A DNA stretch of 37,667 nucleotides, taken from the NCBI RefSeq assembly GCF_000632455.1, contig NZ_JFYL01000025.1, positions 1 to 37,667 on the forward strand, written 5' to 3'. This document shows, piece by piece, positions 26,171 through 35,597 of the stretch; within the stretch, counting starts at the first letter, position 1; each line of letters opens with the position of its first letter. The DNA comes from Acinetobacter sp. Ver3 (GTDB taxonomy: Bacteria > Pseudomonadota > Gammaproteobacteria > Pseudomonadales > Moraxellaceae). The position numbers were made by a program, and so were the translations under genes. The notes beneath the pieces are model-generated. The model was not told where the DNA came from. It searched no databases and worked only from the letters and a program-made list of their open reading frames with translations.

Positions 26171-26851
26171 ATGAGCAGCTCTACGATTACTCTTTCTCCT
26201 CTGCATGCCAGTGAATCCGCATCCATTTTGGAGCATCCAACTGCACGTACAGTCGGAAGAAAAGCCACAATCACGAAAGAAGAATTATTCCAAGCTGCTC
26301 TCAATCTTATCGGACCTCAAAAAAGCATCGCGTCTTTAAGCTTACGCGAAGTTGCTCGTGAAGCAGGAATCGCTCCAAACAGTTTTTATAGACATTTTAA
26401 AGATATCGATGAACTTGCCATTGAATTGATTGATCGCTCAGGTATTGTTTTACGTCAAATCTTGCATCAAGCTCGATTAAAAGCAGTTCGCAATTCAAGT
26501 ATTGTGCGTAGTTCAGTTGAAGTATTTATTGAACAGTTAGATGCTGACGAAGGTAATCTGAGCCTATTGTTACGTGAAGGTTATACTGGTTCTGCCTCTT
26601 ATAAAGAGGCGGTTGAAAAACAGCTCAATTATTTTCAGCAAGAACTCATGGATGATCTTGTTCGTCTTGAGCAAAATAACCCTCATAAAATCAAGCATCC
26701 AGAGTTGGCTGCAAAAGCGATTACTCAATTGGTATTCACTATGGGTGCTAAATTAATCAACATGCCACACGATGAAAGAAAAGTTGTAGCTGAACAAACG
26801 ATGACGATGATCCGAATGATTTTAGAAGGCGCACGTCATCTGAAAGAATGA
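26171..26851 (+). CDS. TetR-family regulator, DesT/FabR-like
   Basis: Probable repressor of the divergent desaturase operon. In the 226 residues, the helix-turn-helix is at about 55-80 (LSLREVAREAGIAPNSFYRH), followed by FKDIDELAIELIDRSG, a segment typical of DesT and FabR, which sense saturated versus unsaturated acyl-CoA. The extended N-terminus carries TVGRKATITKEELFQAAL. A ligand-binding all-helical C-terminal domain follows. A terminator shared with the next convergent gene ends the transcript. Confidence 0.87.
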   Translation: MSSSTITLSPLHASESASILEHPTARTVGRKATITKEELFQAALNLIGPQKSIASLSLREVAREAGIAPNSFYRHFKDIDELAIELIDRSGIVLRQILHQARLKAVRNSSIVRSSVEVFIEQLDADEGNLSLLLREGYTGSASYKEAVEKQLNYFQQELMDDLVRLEQNNPHKIKHPELAAKAITQLVFTMGAKLINMPHDERKVVAEQTMTMIRMILEGARHLKE

Positions 26852-26863
26852 ATATTGAGGGTC

Positions 26864-26893
26864 AAAAAAGCCCTTCAGTTGAAGGGCTTTTTT
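26864..26893. terminator. Bidirectional terminator between TetR and acyl-CoA ligase genes
   Basis: The 14-bp perfect stem AAAAAAGCCCTTCA and its complement around a 2-base centre has T runs on both strands. It serves both convergent genes. Confidence 0.9.
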
Positions 26894-26894
26894 A

Positions 26895-28601
26895 TTACTT
26901 TTCCCAAATTACTTCTTTATTTTGAGCAACCCAAGTTGGAATAAGTGCTTCGTACTTCGCCTCAATTTTATTACGCTTAATCTTCATAGTCGGCGTCAAC
27001 ATATCGTTATCCATCGTCCACAAATCCATGATGACCACAAAGAATGCAATTTTTTCATGCGGTTCAAGCTTTTCATTAATTTCATTCTTCAACTCAATTA
27101 ATTTTGCTTCGATATCATCACGTTTATTATCTTGCTGTAATTTATTGCGAATTTCTTCTGCCAACATCACAAAGGCGATCGGCTGTTTATGGCTTGCACC
27201 ACCAACACAGACAGATTCAATCATTTGGTTATTACCAATCTTTTGTTCAATTGGTACAGGCATTACATACTTACCTTTCTGAGTTTTGAAGATGTCCTTT
27301 ACACGTCCAGTAATTTTTAGACGGCCAGTCGCATCAATTTCACCCATGTCACCTGTTCTTAAATAGCCATCCTCAGTCAAATCTTCAGCTGTTTTTTCTG
27401 GGTTTTTGTAATAACCCAACATTGTTCCTGGGCTTCTGACTAAAATCTCACCATTCTCATCAATCTTGCAGTCTACTCGTGCTTGAACATGTCCGACATA
27501 TCCACTCATATATTCACCCATACGTGTGATATGCGAGTATCCACAGTTTTCTGTCATTCCATAAACTTCAAGCAACTCTAAGCCCAAATTACGATACCAT
27601 TTAATAATATCTACGGGTAAAGGTGCAGAACCCGTTAAAGCATAACGAACATGATTCAAACCCAATTTTGCCAAAAGTTTTTGCTTAATCTTATTGCCCA
27701 AGAATGGGATTTTAAACAACACGTTTTGTACATTAAGTGGAATTTTTTCATTAATCCCCAAATAAAATTTGGTCCATAAACGTGGCACAGAAAAGAAGAT
27801 CGTTGGTTTTGCACGATTAAGATCTTCAATAAATGTATCTAATGAATTGGCAAAATAAACGGTAAAACCACAAATCATCACGGATGATTGAATAAATACA
27901 CGCTCTGCAACATGAGCTAGCGGCAAGTAAGATAAAGCACGATCTTTTTCTGAAACACCAAACGTAGATTTCAGCTCACTCGCAGGTGAGAGTAAGGTCT
28001 TATAACTTTGCATAACGCCCTTAGGTAGACCTGTACTGCCCGAAGTATAAATAATGGTCGCAAGCTCATCCTCGTTTGGAAAATAAGGCTCACTGGTGGG
28101 TGCTGTTTTCGCAGTGATTTCATCCCATGTCGGCGCATTATAGTCAGGCGCCAATGGCAATTTAATACAATGCATATCTTGCGGGATGATTTGTTTTACA
28201 TCGTTCCAACTATCTCCAATGCCATCCAACTTACCGATAAACAGAGCCTTAGTTTCACTATGATCTAGAACATATTTAGTGCCTTCACCATTAAGAGTCG
28301 TATATAAGGGAACCGACACGTGCCCTGCCATCCAAATGGCTAGATCTGCCATGATCCAGTGCGCACTATTTTTACCAAAAATTGCAATCTGTGAGCGGCC
28401 TGGCAAATTCAGAGATTGTAAATAAGCAGCCATTTTTTTGACTTGACTGGCCACTTCTCCCCAGGTGTATTTAATCACCTGACCATTTGGTAAAGGCTGA
28501 ACCAAGAAATCTTGGTTTGGCGATTTCTTTTCCCAATACATTAAATAGTGAATATGAGTCGGTAAAAACTCAAATTGGTTGTTGTTCTGATTTACTTCCA
28601 T
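26895..28601 (-). CDS. AMP-forming acyl-CoA ligase (long-chain fatty acid type)
   Basis: This enzyme activates a carboxylic acid with ATP and CoA. It has the ANL-superfamily motifs: P-loop IIYTSGSTGLPKGVM at about 183-197, EVYGMTEN, YLRTGDMGEID, and the hinge GRVKDIFKTQKGKYV, where the Lys of GKYV belongs to the long-chain and bacterial FAA1-like subgroup. No N-terminal signal. The frame is open to 28649, but GGGAG at 28611-28615 lies 9 bases before the ATG at 28601, giving 568 residues. The substrate is not certain; a fatty acid fits the nearby desaturase genes, while phenylpropenoid activation cannot be excluded. Confidence 0.87.
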   Translation of the reverse strand: MEVNQNNNQFEFLPTHIHYLMYWEKKSPNQDFLVQPLPNGQVIKYTWGEVASQVKKMAAYLQSLNLPGRSQIAIFGKNSAHWIMADLAIWMAGHVSVPLYTTLNGEGTKYVLDHSETKALFIGKLDGIGDSWNDVKQIIPQDMHCIKLPLAPDYNAPTWDEITAKTAPTSEPYFPNEDELATIIYTSGSTGLPKGVMQSYKTLLSPASELKSTFGVSEKDRALSYLPLAHVAERVFIQSSVMICGFTVYFANSLDTFIEDLNRAKPTIFFSVPRLWTKFYLGINEKIPLNVQNVLFKIPFLGNKIKQKLLAKLGLNHVRYALTGSAPLPVDIIKWYRNLGLELLEVYGMTENCGYSHITRMGEYMSGYVGHVQARVDCKIDENGEILVRSPGTMLGYYKNPEKTAEDLTEDGYLRTGDMGEIDATGRLKITGRVKDIFKTQKGKYVMPVPIEQKIGNNQMIESVCVGGASHKQPIAFVMLAEEIRNKLQQDNKRDDIEAKLIELKNEINEKLEPHEKIAFFVVIMDLWTMDNDMLTPTMKIKRNKIEAKYEALIPTWVAQNKEVIWEK

Positions 28602-28919
28602 GTGTAATGACTCCCAATAACGTATCATTGTTGTTATGTAATGACTCATAACCGAAAGCTGATTTATTCGTTTTAAACTCGTCCTGAGTTCCTGATTGCC
28701 GAGTAAAAACTACAGCTTTACGATTTAAATTTTCGAATTATTTTCTATTTTCTATCATGAATTCTGATCAAAATCCAACCATTATTTTGCTCAGTTTAAT
28801 TGCGCTATATTTTTGATAAAATTGTAATTTAAGACCAATGTGTTGATGATTATCGCCAATGTACTTGGACAATGATTATCCTATAACTAAATCAAACTCA
28901 TGGATAGAGATTGATCATT
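28602..28919. other. Divergent intergenic region acyl-CoA ligase / Fe-alcohol dehydrogenase (318 bases)
   Basis: No gene seen apart from the possible 16-codon N-terminal extension of the ligase. On the plus strand TTGCGC (28800-28805), 17 bases, then TGTAAT (28823-28828) is a weak candidate promoter for the dehydrogenase. No strong repeats. Confidence 0.6.
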
Positions 28920-30122
28920 ATGGCTCAGATTGCCACTATTTTACGTGCAAAAACTCAACTCATGGCTGTCAAAGCCCTCACCCTTGCAATCCCAGTATCA
29001 CATCCTCTCGTATTTGCGGGTGAAGATTCATCAATGCAATTGTGTGGCAATATTGCTCAGCTCGGCATGAAAAAAGTGATGATTGTGACTGATGCAGTAT
29101 TAGTCAAATTAGGTGTCATACAACCCATTCAAGATCAATTACAGCACAATGGGATTGAAGTTGTTATTTTCTCTGATGTAAAACCTGATCCAACTTGTGA
29201 AATTGTCGAAAAATCTCTAGCACTGTTTAAAAATACCGGATGCGATAGCGTATTGGGTATAGGGGGTGGTTCGACGATTGATACAGCAAAAGTATTAGCG
29301 CTCGCAGCCGCAAACCATAAATCGCCTAAACAACTTTTTGGAATTTTAAAAAGTCGTAAACCTGCATATCCATTGTTCGTGATTCCGACCACCGCAGGTA
29401 CAGGTTCTGAAGTTACCATTGCCGCAGTTATTTCAGACAGTGAAACTCATATTAAAGGCTTAGTTATTGATCCCAAAGTCGTTCCATTAGCAACTGCTTT
29501 AGATCCCGTCATCATGAAAGGCATGCCACCTGCTATCACTGCTGACACTGGCATTGATGCCCTTACTCATGCAATTGAATCGTGGGTAAGCGGATTCGCC
29601 AACAAACAATCAGATTATTACGCCAGTGCAGCCATGAAATTGATCATGGAGAATTTAAAAAAAGCATTTGAAGATGGTCAGAATATTGCAGCACGTGAAG
29701 CAATGGCGCTCGGTTCTCATTATGCTGGTTTGGCAATGAATAGTGCTGGAATTGGCTATGTACATGCTTTGGCGCATCAATTAGGGACTCAATATCAAAT
29801 CCCACACGGACGCGCTAATGCCATTATCTTGCCTCATGTTCTAGAATTTAATCGTAAAGCGTCAGAAAAACGCTTAGCACTAGCAGCGAAGAAAATTGGT
29901 TTAAGCTCGTCACACACTACGGATGAACAAGCCGCAAATATATTCATTCAAAGCGTAAAGCAATTACTCAAAGATTTGAAAATCAATACTGAGATTCCGA
30001 ATTTAAAAAAGCAAGATTTCCCAGAGATGATTAAATCTGCTTTTACTGAAGCCCATGGAATTTATGCCGTACCAAAATACATGAATTATTCAGATGCTGA
30101 GCAAATTTTAAATCGACTTTAA
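28920..30122 (+). CDS. Iron-containing alcohol dehydrogenase
   Basis: An NAD(P)-linked group III alcohol dehydrogenase of 400 residues from the ATG at 28920 (the frame begins with TTG at 28911). The nucleotide motif is GIGGGSTIDTAK. The iron-site region is TADTGIDALTHAIESW plus HALAHQLG and IPHGRANAIILP, which together hold the Asp and three His ligands. Substrate unknown; the family acts on short to medium alcohols and aldehydes. It lies between an acyl-CoA ligase (divergent) and an enoyl-CoA hydratase (same strand, separated by a terminator). Confidence 0.9.
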   Translation: MAQIATILRAKTQLMAVKALTLAIPVSHPLVFAGEDSSMQLCGNIAQLGMKKVMIVTDAVLVKLGVIQPIQDQLQHNGIEVVIFSDVKPDPTCEIVEKSLALFKNTGCDSVLGIGGGSTIDTAKVLALAAANHKSPKQLFGILKSRKPAYPLFVIPTTAGTGSEVTIAAVISDSETHIKGLVIDPKVVPLATALDPVIMKGMPPAITADTGIDALTHAIESWVSGFANKQSDYYASAAMKLIMENLKKAFEDGQNIAAREAMALGSHYAGLAMNSAGIGYVHALAHQLGTQYQIPHGRANAIILPHVLEFNRKASEKRLALAAKKIGLSSSHTTDEQAANIFIQSVKQLLKDLKINTEIPNLKKQDFPEMIKSAFTEAHGIYAVPKYMNYSDAEQILNRL

Positions 30123-30140
30123 TGCCAATAAGGCACGAAT

Positions 30141-30176
30141 AAAAGCTCAGTATACAATCGTGTCTACTGAGCTTTT
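30141..30176 (+). terminator. Terminator after the alcohol dehydrogenase
   Basis: The 12-bp perfect stem AAAAGCTCAGTA/TACTGAGCTTTT (30141-30152 with 30165-30176) has a 12-base loop and is followed by TT. It makes the next gene probably separately transcribed, although its ATG lies only about 25 bases further on, leaving little room for a promoter. Confidence 0.82.
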
Positions 30177-30201
30177 TTAATTTGCGACAAGGAATGCCGC
30201 C

Positions 30202-31005
30202 ATGTTAAAAAATTTAGATTCACTAAACCCTTTTATTCATGTCACGATTGAGAATAGAATCCTGACCATCAAAATTGATCACCCCGAGCAAAAAAATGCT
30301 TTAACTGGGGAAATGTACAATGACATTGCAAAAATATTGGATGCGGCAGATCAATCTCAACAAGTGAATGTTGTGATTTTACAGGGTAACGAACAGGATT
30401 TTACCGCAGGAAATGATCTGAAAGATTTTATGTCTGCCGCTCAAAAATATGTTGGTTTAGCCGCTGATGCTACACCACCATTTGTCTTCCTAAAAGCGAT
30501 CGCAAGATTTTCTAAACCTATTATTGCTGCGGTACGTGGCTGCACTATAGGCGTTGGCGTCACTATGCTATTTCACTGTGACATGGTATACGCTCACCCC
30601 GATACAGAATTTCAAATTCCATTTGTAAGTTTGGGATTATCTGTAGAAGGTGGCACCAGCCTTCTTTTCACTGAGTTGGCTGGTTATCATATGGCTGCCG
30701 AATTATTGCTCACAGGTCGAAAATTTTCAGCGGAAGAGGCGCTAAAATGTCGAATCATCAATCAGATTTGCGAGCAACCTGAACAATTAGCTTTACAGCG
30801 GGCTCAACAGATGAGTCAACTGCCAATGACCACGCTAAAAATTATTAAAAAACAAATTCGACCCGAGCAAGATCAAATTCAGAATTGTATTGTTCAGGAA
30901 GCTGAGGTTGTTGCAGAACGTTTAACATCGCCTGAAATGATTGAAGCCGTGATGGCTTTCTTACAAAAAAGAAAACCTGACTTCAATCAATTTCTGCAGT
31001 CATAA
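30202..31005 (+). CDS. Enoyl-CoA hydratase/isomerase family protein
   Basis: A crotonase-fold enzyme, 267 residues. The CoA/oxyanion loops are at about 70-76 (FTAGNDLKDF) and 114-120 (GCTIGVGVTMLFHCDMV), and the second acidic region is SLGLSVEGGTS. Hydratase versus isomerase activity cannot be fixed: the position usually held by the second catalytic Glu falls in SVEGG. AAGGA lies before the ATG. The stop codon is part of the following terminator stem. Likely acts in fatty acid or aryl-alkyl acid beta-oxidation. Confidence 0.88.
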   Translation: MLKNLDSLNPFIHVTIENRILTIKIDHPEQKNALTGEMYNDIAKILDAADQSQQVNVVILQGNEQDFTAGNDLKDFMSAAQKYVGLAADATPPFVFLKAIARFSKPIIAAVRGCTIGVGVTMLFHCDMVYAHPDTEFQIPFVSLGLSVEGGTSLLFTELAGYHMAAELLLTGRKFSAEEALKCRIINQICEQPEQLALQRAQQMSQLPMTTLKIIKKQIRPEQDQIQNCIVQEAEVVAERLTSPEMIEAVMAFLQKRKPDFNQFLQS

Positions 31006-31029
31006 AAAAGCACCCTAGGGTGCTTTTTT
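31004..31029. terminator. Bidirectional terminator between enoyl-CoA hydratase and rapA
   Basis: A 26-base perfect palindrome (AAAAAAGCACCCT and its complement) with T runs on both strands. Its left A run overlaps the hydratase stop codon, and rapA ends 6 bases beyond it. Confidence 0.92.
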
Positions 31030-31034
31030 TTATT

Positions 31035-33872
31035 TTATGGCTTTACCACCACCAAGACTCGAATCGCTTCAGGCGTTACAGCTAAAACTTCTAAAAGGCT
31101 TAAGCCTTCTTTTTGAAGCTTCTGCAAACGTGCAATTTCATCTTCGCGAATACTTGGGTTAAATTGTTTCAAATAACTTAAACGATCAATTTCATATTGC
31201 CATTTATTGCTATAAATTTCTTTCGCTTGCTGTTTTAATTCAGGCAAAGCACCTTTTGCAATGTCTAAAGCTTGTGCATAACGTTGTTCAACGACATCAC
31301 GACGTGCTTTCACCACTTGGCGACAACTATTACCGTCAAGATGATGTAAGTATGGTTTCAAAATATCTGGTGCAATTTTAGCTGATAAATCTTGGCCCTT
31401 TTCACTTAATAACACACGAATCAATTGTGTTGGTAAACTCGCTGGCAAGTTCAATGCTTTCGGTGCAATCACATCCACTTTGAACCACACCTCAACTAAA
31501 ACTGAACCTTGTGGTAAAGCTGCAGACTTCAATAACGCCACATTGGTACTACCAAACGATTGCGTATTGATCATTTCCATGACACTTTCAGTGAAAGGAT
31601 GCTCAAGCGTTATGTATTGCGCATCTTCACGGATCTGAGCCTGATCACGATAGAACGTCACGGTCATGCCTTCCTCATCCAAAGTCAGACCTTGGACTTG
31701 CATTTGATCCGTAGGCTTAATAATTACCGTGCCATTACTTTGCTCATCAAAATCAATATTGGTTGATGCCATGAAGCGTTTCATAAACATTGGCAAAGTC
31801 GTATTGTCATCATACTCTTCGAGTGCTTGCACAATTTCTTGCGCAACCATTGGGCGACAAGAATTGTATTCCAATAAACGATCACGTCCAGCTTGTAGCT
31901 CTTGCTCTAGAGCTTCACGTTGCACACTTACGGCTTCAAGCAAATCTTCAAAGGCTTGACCTTTATCAGCCAACAAGCAATCTTTAAGATCAACAATAAA
32001 GTTCTCTTGTAAGGTTTGCGCAGTCGGAGAAATATTGCTGAAAATATTTAATGCTTCATTGTACCAACGGAACATACGCTCTTGTGCAGTGCCCACTAAA
32101 TATGGCACATGAATCTGAATACGGTTTTCTTGACCAATACGATCAAGTCGACCGATACGCTGTTCAAGCACATCAGGGTTTGCTGGCAAATCAAATAGGA
32201 TTAAATCTGAAGCGAACTGGAAGTTACGACCTTCTGAACCAATTTCTGAACACAATAAAATCTGAGCACCATAGGAATCTTCTGCAAAATAAGCAGCTGC
32301 TTGGTCACGCTCTAATAGACTCATGCCTTCATGGAACATTGCTGTACGAATCCCTGCATGGATACGTAATGCATTTTCTAAAGCTTCAACTACAGGCCCA
32401 CTACGCGCAATGAGTAAGACTTTTTTATGCTTTAACTGAGTACGGAGCATTTCCATAATCCACGTTACACGTGGATCAGTTTCCATCCAAGCACCGTCCA
32501 ATTGCGCTTCTTCTGGCCACATTTGTTCACGAAGTTTACCATCCAGCGACCATCCTTCTGGCACAGGTAATGGTGCAGGCTGACAATCGCGACCAGGGAA
32601 GCCTTGTATCGCTTCACGTGTATTACGGAATAGTACACGTCCTGTACCGTGACGATCTAACAATTCATGAATTGCACGGAAACGCTGTTCTGGCTCATCT
32701 TCAATCTTGTGACCCAGTAACTGCTCAATTGCTTGGAAATGATCAGCTTCAAGGGGTTGATCCGACATCAGCACTTCTGCAATTTGAGCTGTTTGCTGAT
32801 ATTTTTCTTCTTCATCTAAGAAACGATCAAGTGAACTGAAACGTTGCGGATCGAGCAAACGTAAACGAGCAAAATGAGACTCAACACCTAACTGTTCAGG
32901 CGTTGCAGTCAGTAAAAGTACCCCTGCTGTTTTTTCAGCAAATTCTTCAACAAGGTCATAGCGGTCATTACCACCTTCTTCTTCTGACCACATCAAGTGA
33001 TGTGCTTCATCCACCACAAGCAAATCAAAACCTGCTTCGAGCGCTTGCTCACGTAAATCTTCATGGTCGATCATGAGATCAACAGACGCAATGATGCACT
33101 GTTCAGTTAAGAACGGATTCAATTCTGGATCATGTTCTTTGATCGAAGCAGTACGCGTTAAATCAAATAGCGAGAAATTCAAATTGAAACGGCGTCGCAT
33201 TTCAATCATCCACTGATATTGCAGTGAATCAGGAACTAAAACGAGGATGCGTTCAGAGCGTCCTGTTTTCAGTTGCTGGTGTATGATTAAACCTGCTTCA
33301 ATGGTTTTACCTAGACCAACTTCATCCGCCAATAAGACACGTGGGGCAAAGCGCTTACCTACTTCATGCGCGATATAAAATTGGTGAGGAATCAATCCAA
33401 CACGAGCACCCACCATGCCTCGTAATGGACTATTTTGCATATTAGCTTGCATTTGTAATGCTTCAATACGCAGGTCATACCATTCTTTATAATCAATTTG
33501 GCTTGCCAATAAACGATCAAGTGGTTTAGACAATTGAATCGTCGCGCCAACACGAGTTTCATTTAATGATTTACGTTCATCAGTACCATCTTGTAACTGA
33601 CGAATGACGTTGTAACGAATAACGCCACCACGCTCTTCTAATGATTCGACTTTCCAGACGATTCCCTCTTGGTCTTGAAGCTCATCATTCACATTGAACA
33701 CAATTCGAGATAAAGGTGCGTTACTACGTGCATAGACACGGGTTTCGTCACTTTTAGGAAAGAGGATACTAATTGATCGTTCATTTACATCAATCAAAAC
33801 CCCTAAACCTAACTCTGTCTCTGTGTCTGATAACCAACGTTGACCAATAGCAAACTGCTGCAATTTTTCCAC
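31035..33872 (-). CDS. rapA: RNA polymerase-associated protein RapA (HepA), SWI2/SNF2 ATPase
   Basis: RapA recycles RNA polymerase after transcription and is an ATP-driven Swi2/Snf2 translocase. At 945 residues it is close to the E. coli 968. The N-terminal tandem Tudor-like region has the IGQRWLSDTETELGLG opening. Walker A is ADEVGLGKT (182-190), the DEAH box VVDEAHHLMWSEE (287-299), with motif III LLTATPEQLG. The helicase C-terminal lobe contains LLCSEIGSEGRNFQFAS and QRIGRLDRIGQ. A C-terminal RapA-specific domain ends LRVLVVVKP. The start is GTG at 33872, matching the family N-terminus, with GAG just upstream. Monocistronic. Confidence 0.96.
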   Translation of the reverse strand: MEKLQQFAIGQRWLSDTETELGLGVLIDVNERSISILFPKSDETRVYARSNAPLSRIVFNVNDELQDQEGIVWKVESLEERGGVIRYNVIRQLQDGTDERKSLNETRVGATIQLSKPLDRLLASQIDYKEWYDLRIEALQMQANMQNSPLRGMVGARVGLIPHQFYIAHEVGKRFAPRVLLADEVGLGKTIEAGLIIHQQLKTGRSERILVLVPDSLQYQWMIEMRRRFNLNFSLFDLTRTASIKEHDPELNPFLTEQCIIASVDLMIDHEDLREQALEAGFDLLVVDEAHHLMWSEEEGGNDRYDLVEEFAEKTAGVLLLTATPEQLGVESHFARLRLLDPQRFSSLDRFLDEEEKYQQTAQIAEVLMSDQPLEADHFQAIEQLLGHKIEDEPEQRFRAIHELLDRHGTGRVLFRNTREAIQGFPGRDCQPAPLPVPEGWSLDGKLREQMWPEEAQLDGAWMETDPRVTWIMEMLRTQLKHKKVLLIARSGPVVEALENALRIHAGIRTAMFHEGMSLLERDQAAAYFAEDSYGAQILLCSEIGSEGRNFQFASDLILFDLPANPDVLEQRIGRLDRIGQENRIQIHVPYLVGTAQERMFRWYNEALNIFSNISPTAQTLQENFIVDLKDCLLADKGQAFEDLLEAVSVQREALEQELQAGRDRLLEYNSCRPMVAQEIVQALEEYDDNTTLPMFMKRFMASTNIDFDEQSNGTVIIKPTDQMQVQGLTLDEEGMTVTFYRDQAQIREDAQYITLEHPFTESVMEMINTQSFGSTNVALLKSAALPQGSVLVEVWFKVDVIAPKALNLPASLPTQLIRVLLSEKGQDLSAKIAPDILKPYLHHLDGNSCRQVVKARRDVVEQRYAQALDIAKGALPELKQQAKEIYSNKWQYEIDRLSYLKQFNPSIREDEIARLQKLQKEGLSLLEVLAVTPEAIRVLVVVKP

Positions 33873-34074
33873 CTTATCTCAAGTTAGGACTGAAAACTTA
33901 TGCTCAAACAGGAGATGATTTGAGCAAAATTTAACGTCTATAAGCAATATATTTTGACATAAAGCCCACCAAAAAGTGAGCAATATTTAGCACCGATCTA
34001 TTTAATTGATCATAACCAAGATTTCATCATGATCAGATCGTAAAATATTCGTATGCTGATTTAAAAATGTGTAT

Positions 34075-34719
34075 TTAGAACGGCACTGGACAATGAAAGT
34101 TTAGTCGTTCACCGGTAACAGGATGATTGAAACTTAACTGCTCTGCATGCAAACAGAGTCGATCTTTCAAAGCTTGTTGCGCTGGTGTTGCATACAAAGT
34201 ATCCCCTACGATGGGATGCCCTAAATGCTGCATATGAACGCGAAGTTGATGTGCTCGACCTGTGATTGGCGTTAATTTTACGCGTGTCACCCACTGATCT
34301 TGAATTTGAAATTGTTCAACTGCTTCCCAATGGGTTAACGCTGCTTTATTATGATGCGCATCTACGATATGCAATGGTGGACGAGTTGGGTCGTAAATCA
34401 CGGGGATGTCTACAGTTCCTTGACCTTTTACACATCCCACGACTAGTGCTTGATAAGTTTTATCCGTTTCACGTTCTTGAAATTGGCGCGAGATCGATTT
34501 TTGGCCTGTTTTACTGAGTCCAAACACCAATAAGCCTGATGTATCACGATCTAAACGATGAATCAGAAGCGTACGTGGTTCTTCTTGAAGAAGACGATTG
34601 ATAACGCAATCTTGAAGGTCAGGCGTTCTGCCTGGAACAGAAAGTAATCCAGCTGGTTTGTGAATCACCATAAAATCTTGATCACGATGAATGAGATGTT
34701 CCTGAAGAAAATGACTCAA
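34075..34719 (-). CDS. rluA: RluA-type pseudouridine synthase
   Basis: By similarity to E. coli RluA, it converts U746 of 23S rRNA and U32 of some tRNAs to pseudouridine. Features are KPAGLLSVPGR, the catalytic HRLDRDTSG (Asp57 from the 34719 start), the RQFQERETDKTYQA region, and ITGRAHQLRVHMQHLGHPI. The frame opens at a TTG at 34749 without a ribosome-binding site. A second TTG at 34719 has AGGA at 34728-34731, 8 bases away, giving 214 residues, close to the roughly 219 of RluA, so I start there. No S4 domain, consistent with RluA rather than RluC or RluD. Confidence 0.9.
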   Translation of the reverse strand: MSHFLQEHLIHRDQDFMVIHKPAGLLSVPGRTPDLQDCVINRLLQEEPRTLLIHRLDRDTSGLLVFGLSKTGQKSISRQFQERETDKTYQALVVGCVKGQGTVDIPVIYDPTRPPLHIVDAHHNKAALTHWEAVEQFQIQDQWVTRVKLTPITGRAHQLRVHMQHLGHPIVGDTLYATPAQQALKDRLCLHAEQLSFNHPVTGERLNFHCPVPF

Positions 34720-34879
34720 ATTTCTATTCCTAGCAGATCGTGAAAACAAGGCGGCAATAATAGAAAGCTTAGCGATAAATTACAATCTTGAAATGGACAA
34801 ACAGTGACGATTTTTCCGATATCTGATAGAAATTAAATCAATCTAACGATTCAAATGAATTAAGTTTTGTTTGTGACAT

Positions 34880-35590
34880 CTAGCTGTCTTTTCTCAGGAT
34901 AGGAAGCAATTGAGAAAGTGTGCAATTTTGCCCAAATGATTCAAAATCTATATGTGCGCCATTGGCTCTCCACAAGCCAATCAAACTCACCATTGCGACC
35001 GAATCTAAGCCATAGCGCCTTAAATCTTGAAATGGATCAATTTCTAAAATATCGAATTCAAGGTATTCAGCAATAGACAGCAATATACCCTTTTCAGAAA
35101 GAATAAATGAGGTCGGCGCACTCAATTCCAGCATTCGAATCATGGCAGAGGTATTCATATGATGAATACCTTGTTCTACACAGTTCTGAATCCACTGTAA
35201 ATGTTGGCTCTTCGTTTCTACATGAACAGCATCGTTCACCACACAAATTTGAGGAGTAATCGAAATGATATGCTGTAAAAGTTGCTTTATAGGTGAATTG
35301 ATCATGCCAGACACAATGAGTTGTTTCTTTTCTGCGAGTAATTCACCCAACTGCGCTACTTTAGAAAATGATTGCTGCTCTTCAATTTCAATCACTTCAA
35401 TATCTAAAGCCTGAGCTTTTTTAATTAAGCGATTTAAATGAATTAATAATTCTTGATGTTGGTCATTGCTATATTCAGCTAAACGTTGAAATCCAAAAAC
35501 CACCAAGACGCATTGTTCAGCTTGAATGGACCACTTTGCCAAACTCCCGCTGAGTTCAATTTTTTTGGGTGGTGTATAAAAATATGACAT
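34880..35590 (-). CDS. EntB-like protein: degraded isochorismatase domain fused to an aryl carrier domain
   Basis: 236 residues from the ATG at 35590 (GTG at 35596 also possible). Residues 166-234 form a carrier domain: LRRYGLDSVAMVSLIGLWR, with the phosphopantetheine-attachment Ser197, then HIDFESFGQN, very like the EntB/BasF aryl carrier domain. Residues about 18-160 follow the isochorismatase fold (VLVVFGFQ, DIEVIEIEEQQ, KKQLIVSGMINSPI, QICVVNDAVHVET) but are shortened. The catalytic Asp of the D-x-Q motif is replaced by Gly33, and the middle stretch that carries the catalytic Lys in EntB is missing. The hydrolase is therefore probably dead while the carrier seems intact. It lies 7 bases after the HbpS-like gene; no NRPS or entA/C/E-type gene is in view. 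Confidence 0.8.
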   Translation of the reverse strand: MSYFYTPPKKIELSGSLAKWSIQAEQCVLVVFGFQRLAEYSNDQHQELLIHLNRLIKKAQALDIEVIEIEEQQSFSKVAQLGELLAEKKQLIVSGMINSPIKQLLQHIISITPQICVVNDAVHVETKSQHLQWIQNCVEQGIHHMNTSAMIRMLELSAPTSFILSEKGILLSIAEYLEFDILEIDPFQDLRRYGLDSVAMVSLIGLWRANGAHIDFESFGQNCTLSQLLPILRKDS

Positions 35591-35597
35591 TGCCACT

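Noticed and set aside
32051..32839. Two plus-strand open frames of about 120 codons opposite rapA
   Set aside because: Leu/His/Gln-rich translations with no recognisable domain, antisense to a highly conserved ATPase gene.
34720..34749. Upstream TTG start for rluA
   Set aside because: No ribosome-binding site ahead of it; the TTG at 34719 has AGGA at correct spacing and gives the usual RluA length.
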